In this document: positions 1 to 7,740 of the stretch, piece by piece
Position numbering within the stretch: position 1 is the first letter of the stretch
Layout of the letters: each line of letters begins with the position of its first letter
Assembly: GCA_022561735.1 (NCBI GenBank)
Contig: JADFQR010000034.1
Location: forward strand, 1 to 9,085
Length of the DNA: 9,085 bases
Direction of reading: 5' to 3'
Source of the DNA: Chloroflexota bacterium
GTDB taxonomy: Bacteria > Chloroflexota > Dehalococcoidia > UBA1151
Position numbers and translations under genes: made by a program
Notes under the pieces: model-generated
Told to the model about the DNA's origin: nothing
The model's database searches: none
The model's input: the letters and a program-made list of their open reading frames with translations, nothing else

Positions 1-1398
1 AGGCCGCGAATGTACAAAAACCTGAAGTTGCGCCATGACGTGATACAGGTAGCGCGGACCTACATGGCCTCCAACGGTTTCCTTGAGATCGAGACCCCGA
101 TCCTGCTCAAGTCCACACCCGAGGGCGCGCGCGACTACGTGGTGCCAAGCCGGATCCACCCGGGCAAGTTCTACGCCTTGCCGCAGTCACCTCAGCAGTT
201 GAAACAGATACTGATGGTGTCCGGGGTGGACCGTTACTTCCAGTTCGCACACTGTTTTCGTGATGAAGACCTGCGTGCGGACAGGCAGCCGGAACACACG
301 CAGCTTGACTTCGAGATGTCGTTCGTAAACCAGGATGATGTGTTGCAGGTCCTGGAGGAGCTGTACACGACCATTCTGCGCGAGACCCGTCCGGACCTTG
401 ATGTGCCCACTCCTTTCCCGCGTATGACTTACGCGGAGGCGATCGAGCGCTACGGGAGTGACAAGCCGGACCTCCGGTTTGGCATGGAGGTGTCCCGGCT
501 GACGGAGATCGCGTCAGGTTCCGGATTCGGCGTGTTCGAATCTGTCGTCGCTTCCGGCGGGGCGATCCGGGCGATAGTCGCACCGGGCTGCGCCGGTTAC
601 AGCCGCCGTCAGACGGACGAGTTGGTGGAGTTCGTGCGGAGCAGCGGCGCCTCGGGCTTGATCCCTGTGCACATCTCCGAGAGTCTTGAAAGCCTGGATG
701 ACGCCACGCTGGACGACATCCGCTCGCCCATCCGGAACCATGTCTCGATCGAGACCCTGAAAGAGATGGCGCGTACGGCCGGCGCCGGGCCGGGCGACCT
801 GATGTTGATCATCGCCGGGACTGAGAAGGTCGTGAACGTGGCCATCAGCAACCTGCGCACCGAGATGGGCAGGCGGCTCGAGCTTGCGGACCCGGGCGTG
901 TTCAAGTTCGCCTTCGTGGTCGACTTCCCGTTGTTCGAGTGGGACGATGACCGGGATGGTTGGACCGCGATGCACCACGTGTTCTCCTCTCCGCGGCCGC
1001 AGGACGTAGAACTCCTTGATACCGACCCCGGCGCTGCACTGGGCCAGCTTTACGACCTGGTCTGTAACGGGGTTGAACTTGGCAGCGGAAGCATCCGGAT
1101 TATTGATCGCACGGTGCAGGAGAAGGTGTTCGAGCTGATCGGTCATTCAAGGGACGATGTCGCCGAACGCTTCGGGCAACTGCTGCGCGCTTTTGAGTAC
1201 GGTGCGCCGCCACACGGCGGAATGGGTCTGGGACTTGACCGGATAGTGATGCTCTTAGCGGGTGAGGACAATATCCGTGAGGTGATTGCATTCCCGAAAA
1301 CGCAGGCAGCGGTAGATCCGTTGTTCGACGCGCCCGCCCCGATCACCCAGGAACAATTGGACGAACTGTCGATTCGCGTAATCGAGTCTGGCGGATAA
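1..1398 (+). CDS. aspS: Aspartyl-tRNA synthetase, bacterial type, C-terminal part (5' end outside window)
   Basis: Class II aminoacyl-tRNA synthetase that charges tRNA-Asp with aspartate in the cytoplasm. The reading frame is already open at base 1 (R-P-R before the first Met at 10), so the N-terminal anticodon-binding domain lies to the left and the Met at 10 is not the start. Visible parts: motif 1 region (FLEIETPIL), the flipping loop STPEGARDY, the QSPQ substrate loop, motif 2 with FRDED at 256-270 followed by RADRQPEHTQLD, the bacterial GAD-type insertion in the middle, and motif 3 GLGLDR at about 1225-1242 followed by the conserved segment AFPKTQ. All catalytic landmarks in the visible part are intact and the frame is unbroken. 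Whether it is discriminating or also charges tRNA-Asn cannot be judged, because part of the determinant lies in the missing N-terminus. The stop codon sits inside a hairpin. Confidence 0.97.
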   Translation, partial: RPRMYKNLKLRHDVIQVARTYMASNGFLEIETPILLKSTPEGARDYVVPSRIHPGKFYALPQSPQQLKQILMVSGVDRYFQFAHCFRDEDLRADRQPEHTQLDFEMSFVNQDDVLQVLEELYTTILRETRPDLDVPTPFPRMTYAEAIERYGSDKPDLRFGMEVSRLTEIASGSGFGVFESVVASGGAIRAIVAPGCAGYSRRQTDELVEFVRSSGASGLIPVHISESLESLDDATLDDIRSPIRNHVSIETLKEMARTAGAGPGDLMLIIAGTEKVVNVAISNLRTEMGRRLELADPGVFKFAFVVDFPLFEWDDDRDGWTAMHHVFSSPRPQDVELLDTDPGAALGQLYDLVCNGVELGSGSIRIIDRTVQEKVFELIGHSRDDVAERFGQLLRAFEYGAPPHGGMGLGLDRIVMLLAGEDNIREVIAFPKTQAAVDPLFDAPAPITQEQLDELSIRVIESGG

Positions 1399-1423
1399 CT
1401 GCAAGCCACGGCAGGTATCCGCC
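1390..1423 (+). terminator. Hairpin embedding the aspS stop codon, no U-tract
   Basis: The arms GGCGGATA (1390-1397) and TATCCGCC (1416-1423) pair perfectly. After an A/G mismatch, CTGC (1399-1402) pairs with GCAG (1411-1414) around an 8-nt loop. The TAA stop (1396-1398) is inside the left arm. No run of T follows, so a classical intrinsic terminator is not shown. A promoter-like sequence begins 28 bp further on, which fits an end-of-transcript or RNA-processing role. That role is inferred. Confidence 0.45.
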
Positions 1424-1450
1424 CCGGTGCCGGATGCCGGGCTATCGCGG

Positions 1451-1459
1451 TGATATAAT
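1451..1459 (+). promoter_or_regulatory. Extended -10 promoter for tig-clpP-clpX
   Basis: TGATATAAT is a perfect extended -10 element (TG-N-TATAAT). No TTGACA-like hexamer stands 16-18 bp upstream; this agrees with extended -10 promoters, which can do without a good -35. Transcription would start near 1466, giving a leader of about 64 nt before the tig start. It is the best promoter-like sequence I found in the window. Confidence 0.6.
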
Positions 1460-1496
1460 TCTGACTCCCCTGCAATCGTGAACATCAATCGCGAAC

Positions 1497-1520
1497 GGAG
1501 GGAAAATCGCGCCACGGGAG
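1497..1520 (+). promoter_or_regulatory. Two Shine-Dalgarno-like sites before tig
   Basis: GGAGG at 1497-1501 is the strongest ribosome-binding match in the leader, but no ATG, GTG or TTG lies at a usable distance behind it; only an in-frame ATC at 1506 does. GGGAG at 1516-1520 stands 9 nt before the TTG at 1530 and is the site that supports the chosen tig start. In the tig frame there is no ATG, GTG or TTG between the stop codon at 1479-1481 and the TTG. Confidence 0.5.
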
Positions 1521-1529
1521 AAATCAAAA

Positions 1530-2909
1530 TTGAAGGTCACCCAGGACGAGGTCGTGGACCGGCAAGCGCTGCTCCACGTAGAGGTAGACGACGAACGGCT
1601 GGAAGCGCACCTGCAGCGCGCCTATAAGAAGCTCGTCCAGCGGACCACTATTCCCGGGTTTCGCAAGGGCAAAACGCCACGACGCCTGTTCGAGCAGATG
1701 GTCGGTCGATCGGTGCTTGTCGAGGAGGCGCTTGAGACCCTGGTCCCGGACGCCGTTTCGGCGGCGATCGAACAGGAAAAGATCGATGCCTATGGCACGC
1801 CGAGGGTTAACGTCGTTGAGTCGGAACCGGTTCCAAAACTGGACATAACGGTTCCTCTGCGTCCCGCGGTCACCGTGGGCGATTATGCCGGGTTGGGCCT
1901 GAAGGAAGAACCGGAAGAGGTCACGGACGAGCGGATCGACAAGGCCGTGGAGCAGGCTCAGTTGAGCCAGGCCACATGGGACCCTGTCGAACGACCGGTC
2001 GAGGTCGGCGATCTCACGGTTCTAACGGTCGAGGGTAAGGCCGGCGATGAGGATGTTCTGAACGGCGATAACGTTGAGTTCATCCTCAGCGCGGATTCCC
2101 AGACGCCCCTTCCCGGGTTCACGGAACAGGTTGTTGGCATGGAGGCCGGGCAGTCCCGGGAGTTCTCGCTGGATATCCCCGAGGACTTTCCGGGAGAGCA
2201 GGTCGCCGGCAAAACGGTCAACTGCAAGGTCGAGTTGTTCGAGGTCAAGTCGCACAATGTTCCGGAAGTGGACGATGACCTCGCTCGCAGCGTCGGGGAG
2301 GGTTACGAGTCCATTGAAGAGATGCGGGCCGGGTTGCGCACCCAGTTTGAGGAGGCGGAAAGCGTCACCGCCAGAAGGCAATTCCAGGAGCGAATCCTGG
2401 ACGCCCTGTTGGAGACGAGCGAGTTCGACATCCCGCCGCTGATCGTCGAGCATGAAGCGGAGCACGTTCTGTATGACCAGCAGGAAGCGCTGGCGCGCTA
2501 CCAGGTCTCGATGCAGGACTATATGCAGAACGCGGGCAAGAGCAGCGAAGAGTTGCTCGAAGAGGCCCGGGAGTCCGCCCTGACACGGCTCAGGCGCACC
2601 CTCCTGATCGAAGAGATCGCAAGGATCGAGGAGATCGAGGTCACGGACGAGGATGTGACGGCCGAGACGGATACGATGCTCGCCGCCGCAGGACCAGACG
2701 CCGATCGCTCGCAGGTTGAGTCGGACGAGGCGCAATCATCGATAAGATCAATGCTGTTGAGACGAAAGTCCGTCGAAAAGCTCGCGGAGATAGTAGAGTC
2801 AAAGGGAGGGACGTCCGCGAGGACCGCGTCCGCTACCTCCGGCGAGTCAGCGGATGCCGATACGCCTGAGAGCGAAGAAGAGGGCGCGGACGATAAATCA
2901 GAAGACTGA
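1530..2909 (+). CDS. tig: Trigger factor (ribosome-associated chaperone and peptidyl-prolyl isomerase)
   Basis: Binds the ribosome near the tunnel exit and shields nascent chains; it also has prolyl isomerase activity. The 459 residues show the three-domain order of the family. The N-terminal ribosome-binding domain carries the signature GFRKGKTP at about 43-50. An FKBP-like domain at about 155-240 includes PLPGFTEQVVGMEAGQ and ends in KVELFEVK. The helical C-terminal arms follow at about 245-425. A Ser/Glu/Asp-rich, probably disordered tail (about 425-459) extends it beyond the 432 residues of the E. coli protein. The start is TTG; the downstream sequence K-V-T matches the usual first residues of the family. 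It is probably the first gene of a tig-clpP-clpX operon. A weak hairpin starts at its stop codon (2907-2928). Confidence 0.96.
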   Translation: MKVTQDEVVDRQALLHVEVDDERLEAHLQRAYKKLVQRTTIPGFRKGKTPRRLFEQMVGRSVLVEEALETLVPDAVSAAIEQEKIDAYGTPRVNVVESEPVPKLDITVPLRPAVTVGDYAGLGLKEEPEEVTDERIDKAVEQAQLSQATWDPVERPVEVGDLTVLTVEGKAGDEDVLNGDNVEFILSADSQTPLPGFTEQVVGMEAGQSREFSLDIPEDFPGEQVAGKTVNCKVELFEVKSHNVPEVDDDLARSVGEGYESIEEMRAGLRTQFEEAESVTARRQFQERILDALLETSEFDIPPLIVEHEAEHVLYDQQEALARYQVSMQDYMQNAGKSSEELLEEARESALTRLRRTLLIEEIARIEEIEVTDEDVTAETDTMLAAAGPDADRSQVESDEAQSSIRSMLLRRKSVEKLAEIVESKGGTSARTASATSGESADADTPESEEEGADDKSED

Positions 2910-2996
2910 TCCCCGGGACCGGTGGTCACTCAAGCACGAATACACGGCACGTATGCAGCATCGGAGCCAGCCCGTACTGCTCGCTTGTAGCCCTGT

Positions 2997-3029
2997 TGGC
3001 CGGAGTCTGCCGGTCATCAAGATAAAGGA
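2997..3029 (+). promoter_or_regulatory. Hairpin and ribosome-binding site in front of clpP
   Basis: Bases 2997-3003 pair with 3010-3016 (seven pairs, one of them G-U, loop AGTCTG). The hairpin ends 7 nt before the Shine-Dalgarno AAAGGA (3024-3029), which stands 7 nt before the clpP ATG at 3037 and selects that start over the internal Met codons at 3043, 3061 and 3088. A role of the hairpin in expression is inference. The rest of the 127-bp tig-clpP gap shows no convincing promoter. Confidence 0.4.
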
Positions 3030-3036
3030 TTCCTGA

Positions 3037-3690
3037 ATGCTGATGAGGCCCGAACATTCAATGCAGCGCCCTGAAGATATCGTCCCGATGGTTATCGAGA
3101 CGGGAGCGCGCGGCGAACGAGCCTTCGACATCTATTCGCTCCTGTTGAAGGAACGAATTATTTTTCTTGGCACGCCGATTAATGACCAGGTGGCGAATGT
3201 GATCGTCGCCCAGTTGTTGTACCTGGACCGGGAGGACCCGGACAGGGACATCAACATGTACATCAACTCGCCGGGCGGGGTAATTTACTCCGGCCTTGCG
3301 ATCTACGACACGATGCGGATGCTACGCGCCGAGGTTTCGACGATTTGCGTCGGCGCCGCTGCGAGCATGGGCACGATACTTCTCGCCGCCGGGCAGAAGG
3401 GCAAGCGTTACGCGCTGCCCAACTCCACCATCCACATGCATCAGCCCATGGGCGGTGCGTCAGGTCAGGCCAGCGATATCGAGATCCACGCCCGTGAGAT
3501 TCTGCGCCTGCAGGACACACTCAGGGGGATTCTCGTGGAATCCACGGGCAAGTCGTACGACACGATTGCCCGCGATACCGACCGCGACCGGTTTATGACG
3601 GCGGAACAGGCGGTCGAGTACGGTCTCATTGATGAGGTGCTCCGGAAGCCAGAAGACGCTGCAGAGGGGGACACCCAGGCGGCTGATTAA
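3037..3690 (+). CDS. clpP: ATP-dependent Clp protease, proteolytic subunit
   Basis: Serine peptidase that forms a double-ring degradation chamber and receives unfolded substrates from ClpX, encoded next door. The catalytic triad is complete and correctly spaced: Ser110 in GAAASMG, His135 in MHQPMGG and Asp184 in DRDRFM, close to the 111/136/185 of the E. coli precursor. The oligomerisation core (SPGG near 78-81) and the handle helix region are present. At 217 residues it has normal length. A short N-terminal propeptide is likely, with a mature end near Met18 (VPMVIE), by analogy with the family. It lies 127 bp after tig and 89 bp before clpX on the same strand, consistent with one operon. Confidence 0.97.
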   Translation: MLMRPEHSMQRPEDIVPMVIETGARGERAFDIYSLLLKERIIFLGTPINDQVANVIVAQLLYLDREDPDRDINMYINSPGGVIYSGLAIYDTMRMLRAEVSTICVGAAASMGTILLAAGQKGKRYALPNSTIHMHQPMGGASGQASDIEIHAREILRLQDTLRGILVESTGKSYDTIARDTDRDRFMTAEQAVEYGLIDEVLRKPEDAAEGDTQAAD

Positions 3691-3779
3691 ATTATTCACG
3701 ACCATCCAGCTCGCCGCTACGCCGGTCCAGGCGCTTTGAACGCGCATGGGGCGACGGCGGCGAAGGTCCGGTAGAGGCG

Positions 3780-5081
3780 ATGACAACAACCACTCCCCAG
3801 GGCCCAGAGGGTCAACCGCCCGAGACTTACGTCTGTTCCTTCTGCGGCAAGTCGCAGCAGGCGGTGCGGCGGTTAATTGCAGGTCCGTCAAAGATATTCA
3901 TTTGCGATGAGTGTGTGGACCGTTGCCACCAGATCATCGCGGACGATGAAACGCCGGTTAAAGCAACTCCCCACGGCCTGCCCCGGACCCCGCGCGAGGT
4001 GTTCGAAAAGCTGAACGAGTACGTAATCGGGCAGGAGCGGGCCAAGCGCGTCGTAAGCGTGGGCGTGTACAACCACTACAAGCGTATATGGCGCCCCGGC
4101 CCGGACTCTGACGTAGAGCTCCAGAAGACAAACATCATGCTGGTCGGCCCGACCGGGTCCGGTAAGACGCACCTGGCGCAGACGCTCGCCCGGATTCTGG
4201 ATGTCCCGTTTGCCATTACGGACGCCACGCCGTTGACGGAAGCCGGATACGTCGGCGAGGACGTGGAGAACATCCTTCTACGTTTGATTCAAGCGGCAGA
4301 TTTTGACATCTCGCGGGCCGAGCAGGGGATCATTTACATAGACGAGATCGACAAGATCGCCCGTAAGGCGGCGAACCCGTCGATCACGCGCGACGTCTCA
4401 GGTGAAGGGGTGCAGCAGGCGCTCCTGAAGATACTGGAGGGCTCGGTCGCCAGCGTTCCGCCACAGGGCGGGCGCAAGCATCCGCACCAGGAGTTCATCC
4501 AGATCGACACGACGAATATCCTGTTCATCCTGGGCGGCGCTTTTGAAGACCTTGACCACATAATCGAGCGGCGCCTCACCTCAGGCACGACGATGGGCTT
4601 TGGCGCCACCGGGGTCAAGCGTCAGAGTGAGGACGATCAGGACCAGATCTACACCCTTGTGACGCCGGAAGATCTGCTGGAGTACGGTTTCATACCGGAG
4701 TTCATCGGCCGCGTGCCGTTGTCCGTCGGACTGTCCGACCTGAGCGAATCGGAACTGGTAGATGTACTCACGGAGCCGAAGAACGCGCTCATCAAGCAGT
4801 ACCAGTTGCTGTTCAAGATGGATGAGGTGGAGCTGGAGTTTGAGCAGGCTGCGCTTGTGGCGATGGCGGTTGACGCCAAGAAGCGCCGCGCCGGCGCCCG
4901 TGGACTGCGGGCCATTCTTGAAGAGACGTTGCTCGACATCATGTACGAGATTCCATCGATGGATTCGGTGGAACGCTGCGTTATCGAGGAGCGCACGGTC
5001 ACTGAAGGAGCGCCGCCGTTGCTGCTAGATGGCGAGGGTTCACCGATCGAGTTCAAGATAACGGAACGATCTGCGGCGTAA
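3780..5081 (+). CDS. clpX: ATP-dependent Clp protease, ATP-binding unfoldase subunit ClpX
   Basis: AAA+ hexameric unfoldase that recognises tagged or specific substrates and threads them into ClpP. The zinc-binding domain has Cys19, Cys22, Cys42 and Cys45. The ATPase core has Walker A GPTGSGKT (123-130), pore loop GYVG (157-160 region), Walker B IIYIDEID (184-191), the RKH pore loop (232-234), the arginine-finger segment EFIGR (near 307-311) and sensor 2 GARGLR (372-377). The ClpP-docking loop reads M-G-F (about 272-274) where most homologues have I/L/V-G-F. The 433-residue length is normal. The ATG start has a poor setting: AGAGG (3773-3777) is only 2 nt away and GAAGG (3762-3766) is 13 nt away, so translation may lean on coupling to clpP. 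The gap after clpP (3691-3779) shows no clear promoter. Confidence 0.97.
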   Translation: MTTTTPQGPEGQPPETYVCSFCGKSQQAVRRLIAGPSKIFICDECVDRCHQIIADDETPVKATPHGLPRTPREVFEKLNEYVIGQERAKRVVSVGVYNHYKRIWRPGPDSDVELQKTNIMLVGPTGSGKTHLAQTLARILDVPFAITDATPLTEAGYVGEDVENILLRLIQAADFDISRAEQGIIYIDEIDKIARKAANPSITRDVSGEGVQQALLKILEGSVASVPPQGGRKHPHQEFIQIDTTNILFILGGAFEDLDHIIERRLTSGTTMGFGATGVKRQSEDDQDQIYTLVTPEDLLEYGFIPEFIGRVPLSVGLSDLSESELVDVLTEPKNALIKQYQLLFKMDEVELEFEQAALVAMAVDAKKRRAGARGLRAILEETLLDIMYEIPSMDSVERCVIEERTVTEGAPPLLLDGEGSPIEFKITERSAA

Positions 5082-5087
5082 TCCCGG

Positions 5088-5106
5088 GCCGGACGTTTCG
5101 TCCGGC
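5088..5106 (+). terminator. Perfect 8-bp hairpin behind clpX
   Basis: GCCGGACG (5088-5095), loop TTT, CGTCCGGC (5099-5106). It begins 7 nt after the clpX stop codon. No T-run follows on either strand. It is probably part of the termination zone between the convergent operons, or it protects the 3' end of the mRNA. Confidence 0.45.
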
Positions 5107-5115
5107 TGACGAGGG

Positions 5116-5153
5116 AACACGGGGCTTCGATTTACGGTGTCTGGCCCCGTTTT
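5116..5153 (+). terminator. Probable intrinsic terminator of the tig-clpP-clpX operon
   Basis: ACGGGGC (5119-5125) pairs with GCCCCGT (5144-5150); A5116-A5117 can also pair with T5152-T5153. An 18-nt loop separates the arms. Four T (5150-5153) close the right arm, the only T-run behind a hairpin in this window, and it is oriented for transcripts coming from clpX. The large loop lowers confidence. Confidence 0.5.
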
Positions 5154-5158
5154 CGCGT

Positions 5159-5175
5159 AACGGCGCAGAGCCGTT
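5159..5175 (-). terminator. Hairpin behind the formyltransferase-like gene
   Basis: AACGGC (5159-5164) and GCCGTT (5170-5175) form a perfect 6-bp stem with a 5-nt loop. Read on the minus strand it starts 9 nt after the TAG stop at 5187-5185. No T-run follows. Its place suggests a 3' end element for the leftward operon. Confidence 0.4.
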
Positions 5176-5184
5176 CCCGGCCCT

Positions 5185-6036
5185 CTATGTCCGGGCCAGG
5201 ACAGACTCGATCTCGTCCGTGAGGTCCAGCGCCACGGTGTCTTCCGCAGCGTTGAGTTCTATCCGGCCGTCCTCGATCGCGCCAAGCGTGGCGACCAGCA
5301 ACGGCCGTTCCCGCTCCACTCCCCCGGCACGTATCTCCTTGAACAGGGCCAGGTCCTCACCGGGGTCTGCCTTGAGTTCCTCAATGGTTCTGCCGCCGAT
5401 ACCGGACCACGCATCCCGGTATCGAGGCCCGTTGAGCGGGAAGCGGCAGTAGGCGACAACGGGGCCGAGGTCCAGATCCTCGGTGGCGACGTGGATCATC
5501 ACGCCGGACTCGTCAGCGCGGCTGCGGATCAGCTCCCAGATTACCTGGTCGATCATGCCGATCGGTCCTCCAGGCAGCGCAGGATGGAGGTTCACCATGA
5601 TGAAGTGCCGGCACAGGACCGGGGCGATCAGCATGTAACCCGCCGTGACCGAGACATCGACCGTGTAAGGCCGGAGCAGGTCCATCACCGCCTCGTCGAA
5701 CAGACCTCGTAGCTCGGCCCAGGGGCGTCGGCCATGTTCGGTCCTGAATCGTTGCGACGATAGCATGACGAGCGGGATGCCACGCGACTCGACCAGGTCC
5801 AAAAACCGGTCGGTACCTTTGTGTTGCCCGTGTTCACGGTTGACGAACACGAACTGGATCTGTGCGTTGAGTCGGCCGGAGTCGATGGCGTCCAGGGTGG
5901 CCGTTAGCAGCCCCCGGGAGCCCTCCCCGCGACCGGTCGAAAACCAACCCAGTCTGAGCGGAACCCGGTTCGCAGGCTGATCAGCGCTAGTCGTCAACGT
6001 CGTCGGATTCGTCCCCGAATTGGTCTGGGGCGTCAT
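5185..6036 (-). CDS. PurN-like formyltransferase family protein, substrate unknown
   Basis: Resembles the folate-dependent formyltransferase fold of glycinamide ribonucleotide transformylase (PurN). The residues that act in E. coli PurN (N106, H108, H137, D144) have counterparts with the same internal spacing: N149 and H151 in VNLHP, H182 in MIHVA, and D189 in DLDLGP. A glycine-rich loop (TGRGEGS, 34-40) replaces the PurN phosphate loop, and the stretch after NLHP is changed (ALPGGPIGM), so the substrate may differ from GAR. At 283 residues it is longer than PurN (about 212). Residues 1-27 are Thr/Asn/Ser-rich and lie outside the domain. The ATG at 6036 overlaps xseB by 50 nt and has no clear ribosome-binding site; an in-frame TTG at 5997 (270 residues) would overlap by only 11 nt and is a real alternative. 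Overlap with xseB indicates co-transcription. I am sure of the family, not of the reaction. Confidence 0.85.
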   Translation of the reverse strand: MTPQTNSGTNPTTLTTSADQPANRVPLRLGWFSTGRGEGSRGLLTATLDAIDSGRLNAQIQFVFVNREHGQHKGTDRFLDLVESRGIPLVMLSSQRFRTEHGRRPWAELRGLFDEAVMDLLRPYTVDVSVTAGYMLIAPVLCRHFIMVNLHPALPGGPIGMIDQVIWELIRSRADESGVMIHVATEDLDLGPVVAYCRFPLNGPRYRDAWSGIGGRTIEELKADPGEDLALFKEIRAGGVERERPLLVATLGAIEDGRIELNAAEDTVALDLTDEIESVLART

Positions 6037-6304
6037 CAGGGGCGTCGTCTGGCACGAAGCGCATCTGTTCTGCGAACGCGGTCTGGAGGCGTGTCACCTT
6101 CAGCTCGGTTGCAGACAGCAGCTCATTACAGCGTTTCGCGAGGCCCATGCCGTCTTCAAACAGGCGCGTCGATTCATCAAGTGTGAGCGGGCCCGCCTCA
6201 AGATTGCGGACCATATCCTCAAGTTTGGTGAAGGCGTCTTCGAAATTAACCGGTCCTGGATCGCCGTTGACACCGGCATCCTGTCGCGCTTGTCTGGGGC
6301 TCAT
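5987..6304 (-). CDS. xseB: Exodeoxyribonuclease VII small subunit
   Basis: Small helical subunit that, in several copies, binds XseA to form exonuclease VII, which degrades single-stranded DNA to oligonucleotides in DNA repair. Residues about 20-72 match the family: FEDAFTKLEDMVRNLEAGPL followed by LDESTRLFEDGM, then a second helix. The last 20 or so residues are an acidic low-complexity tail (PDDAPDDAPDQ and DESDDVDD) that the E. coli protein lacks. The ATG at 6304 has CAGGA (6320-6316) 11 nt upstream. It follows xseA by 66 bp on the same strand, the standard partner arrangement, and its 3' end overlaps the next gene. The 66-bp gap holds nothing clear. Confidence 0.95.
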   Translation of the reverse strand: MSPRQARQDAGVNGDPGPVNFEDAFTKLEDMVRNLEAGPLTLDESTRLFEDGMGLAKRCNELLSATELKVTRLQTAFAEQMRFVPDDAPDDAPDQFGDESDDVDD

Positions 6305-6370
6305 ATCTGGTGAAATCCTGCTGTCTGTGAACCGGCACGACGACCGTGACGATTCACTGTGCTCAGGTTA

Positions 6371-7591
6371 TCAGCGAGCGGACGGTCCGTCACCGCGTCG
6401 CGGTCGCAACGATCGAATTTCTGCGCTCACCTCGCCATCGGCCAGCGCCAAATCCAGGGAGTCACCCGGGGCCAGGCCAGCGATGGATTTGATGGTTGCT
6501 CCGTCTTCTCCCCGGACGACGGCGTAGCCGCGCGCAAGGATGGCGGACGGGTCCAGCGTTGACAACTGGCGTTCCAGTGAACGGAGTCGTTCACGGTGGA
6601 TGTCCAGTGACCGTCCAACCGCCTGCCCTGCAGCCCGCAACAGGTCATCTACGCGCTGCCGCTGCATCCGTGTGTCCGGGGCCAGGAACCCGAGCCGGTC
6701 AACGGCCTGCTCCAGGCGCATCCGCTGGTCAGAAACGAGACGGGACGTCCTGTCCGAGAGGGTCTGGGCGAACCCGGCGACGGCTGCCGTCAGTTCACGG
6801 CGGTCGGGAGCGACAAGCTCCGCCGCTGCGGAAGGGGTGGGCGCTCGCACATCAGCGACGAGATCGGCGATGGTGACGTCCGTCTCGTGGCCGACGCCGC
6901 TGACGATCGGGATATCGGAGGCAAAGATGGCCCGTGCGACTATCTCTTCATTGAAGGCCCACAGGTCTTCTATCGAACCGCCGCCGCGGGCGATGATTAT
7001 GACGTCAATGCCCGGTTCAGAGTTCAAGGCGCCGATGGCGTTGACGATCCCGGGAGCCGCAGAATCGCCCTGTACAGGGGTCGCAGCGAGTACGAGTTCC
7101 GCCAGCGGATACCGTCGCTGCAGGACGTTGGTGATGTCCTGGATAACGGCGCCTGTGGGAGATGTGACGACACCGATGCGGCGAGGGAATCCCGGAAGTT
7201 CCCTCTTCCGGGCGATGCCGAACAGTCCCTCTGCGTCCAGTTGTCGTTGCAGTTCCTCAAACGCCTGCTGGAGAGCGCCAACGCCTTCCGGCTTGACCTG
7301 GTCGACGTAGAACTGGAGGTCGCCGCGCACGGTGTAGATGGAGATACGGCCGTGGGCGAGGACCTGGGCGCCGTCCTGCAAGAACTCGGAACCACGGGCC
7401 GGCCTGAACTGGACGCAACGGATGGCGCCCTCTGCATCGCGGAGCGTGAAGTAGTGGTGGCCTGACCCCGCCCGTACGTGGTTTGAGACCTCGCCGGTGA
7501 CCCACAGGTCAGCCAGGATGGGGTCTGCCTCAAGTAGGTCCTTGAGATAGTTCGCTACCTGGGAGACCGTAAGGGCCGTTTGCGTCGTCAC
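6371..7591 (-). CDS. xseA: Exodeoxyribonuclease VII large (catalytic) subunit
   Basis: Nuclease subunit of exonuclease VII, cleaving single-stranded DNA from either end. An N-terminal OB-fold (about 1-100, with HHYFTLRD) is followed by the catalytic domain. Residues matching E. coli D155, R205, H238 and D241 are all present with a constant offset of 3: D152 in VIQDIT, R202 in ARGGGS, H235 and D238 in GHETD. The family segment APTPSAAAE follows at 250-258, then a helical, probably coiled-coil stretch (about 262-345) and a C-terminal small domain (ILARGYAVV onward). At 406 residues it is about 50 shorter than the E. coli protein. The start is GTG (7591-7589), with AGG (7598-7596) 4 nt before it. 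It leads the xseA-xseB-formyltransferase group. Confidence 0.97.
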   Translation of the reverse strand: MTTQTALTVSQVANYLKDLLEADPILADLWVTGEVSNHVRAGSGHHYFTLRDAEGAIRCVQFRPARGSEFLQDGAQVLAHGRISIYTVRGDLQFYVDQVKPEGVGALQQAFEELQRQLDAEGLFGIARKRELPGFPRRIGVVTSPTGAVIQDITNVLQRRYPLAELVLAATPVQGDSAAPGIVNAIGALNSEPGIDVIIIARGGGSIEDLWAFNEEIVARAIFASDIPIVSGVGHETDVTIADLVADVRAPTPSAAAELVAPDRRELTAAVAGFAQTLSDRTSRLVSDQRMRLEQAVDRLGFLAPDTRMQRQRVDDLLRAAGQAVGRSLDIHRERLRSLERQLSTLDPSAILARGYAVVRGEDGATIKSIAGLAPGDSLDLALADGEVSAEIRSLRPRRGDGPSAR

Positions 7592-7740
7592 GAAACCTGC
7601 CAGCGGATGTTGTTTTCGATGGGACGGTCTCCCTCACATGGCCCGTTGTCCGCGTTTACTTGAGGTCTCAGTCCTGACCCGATGAAGCGATGCGGAAGGA
7701 TAGTCGGTGTCCTGTCACAACCCGGTGTGATCGCCTGGAA

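Noticed and set aside
10..12. ATG as the start of aspS
   Set aside because: The frame is open to base 1 with typical synthetase sequence before it, and the anticodon-binding domain is missing; the gene is cut by the window edge.
2022..2735. 237-codon open frame antisense to tig
   Set aside because: It lies wholly inside tig, has no recognisable domain, and long antisense frames are expected opposite GC-rich genes.
6540..7310. 256-codon plus-strand frame opposite xseA
   Set aside because: Ser/Arg-rich translation without a family pattern; xseA on the other strand is complete with all catalytic residues.
7715..7730. TCACA-N6-TGTGA palindrome, at first sight CRP-like
   Set aside because: CRP sites read TGTGA-N6-TCACA; here the half-sites point the other way, and a 5-bp dyad is common by chance.
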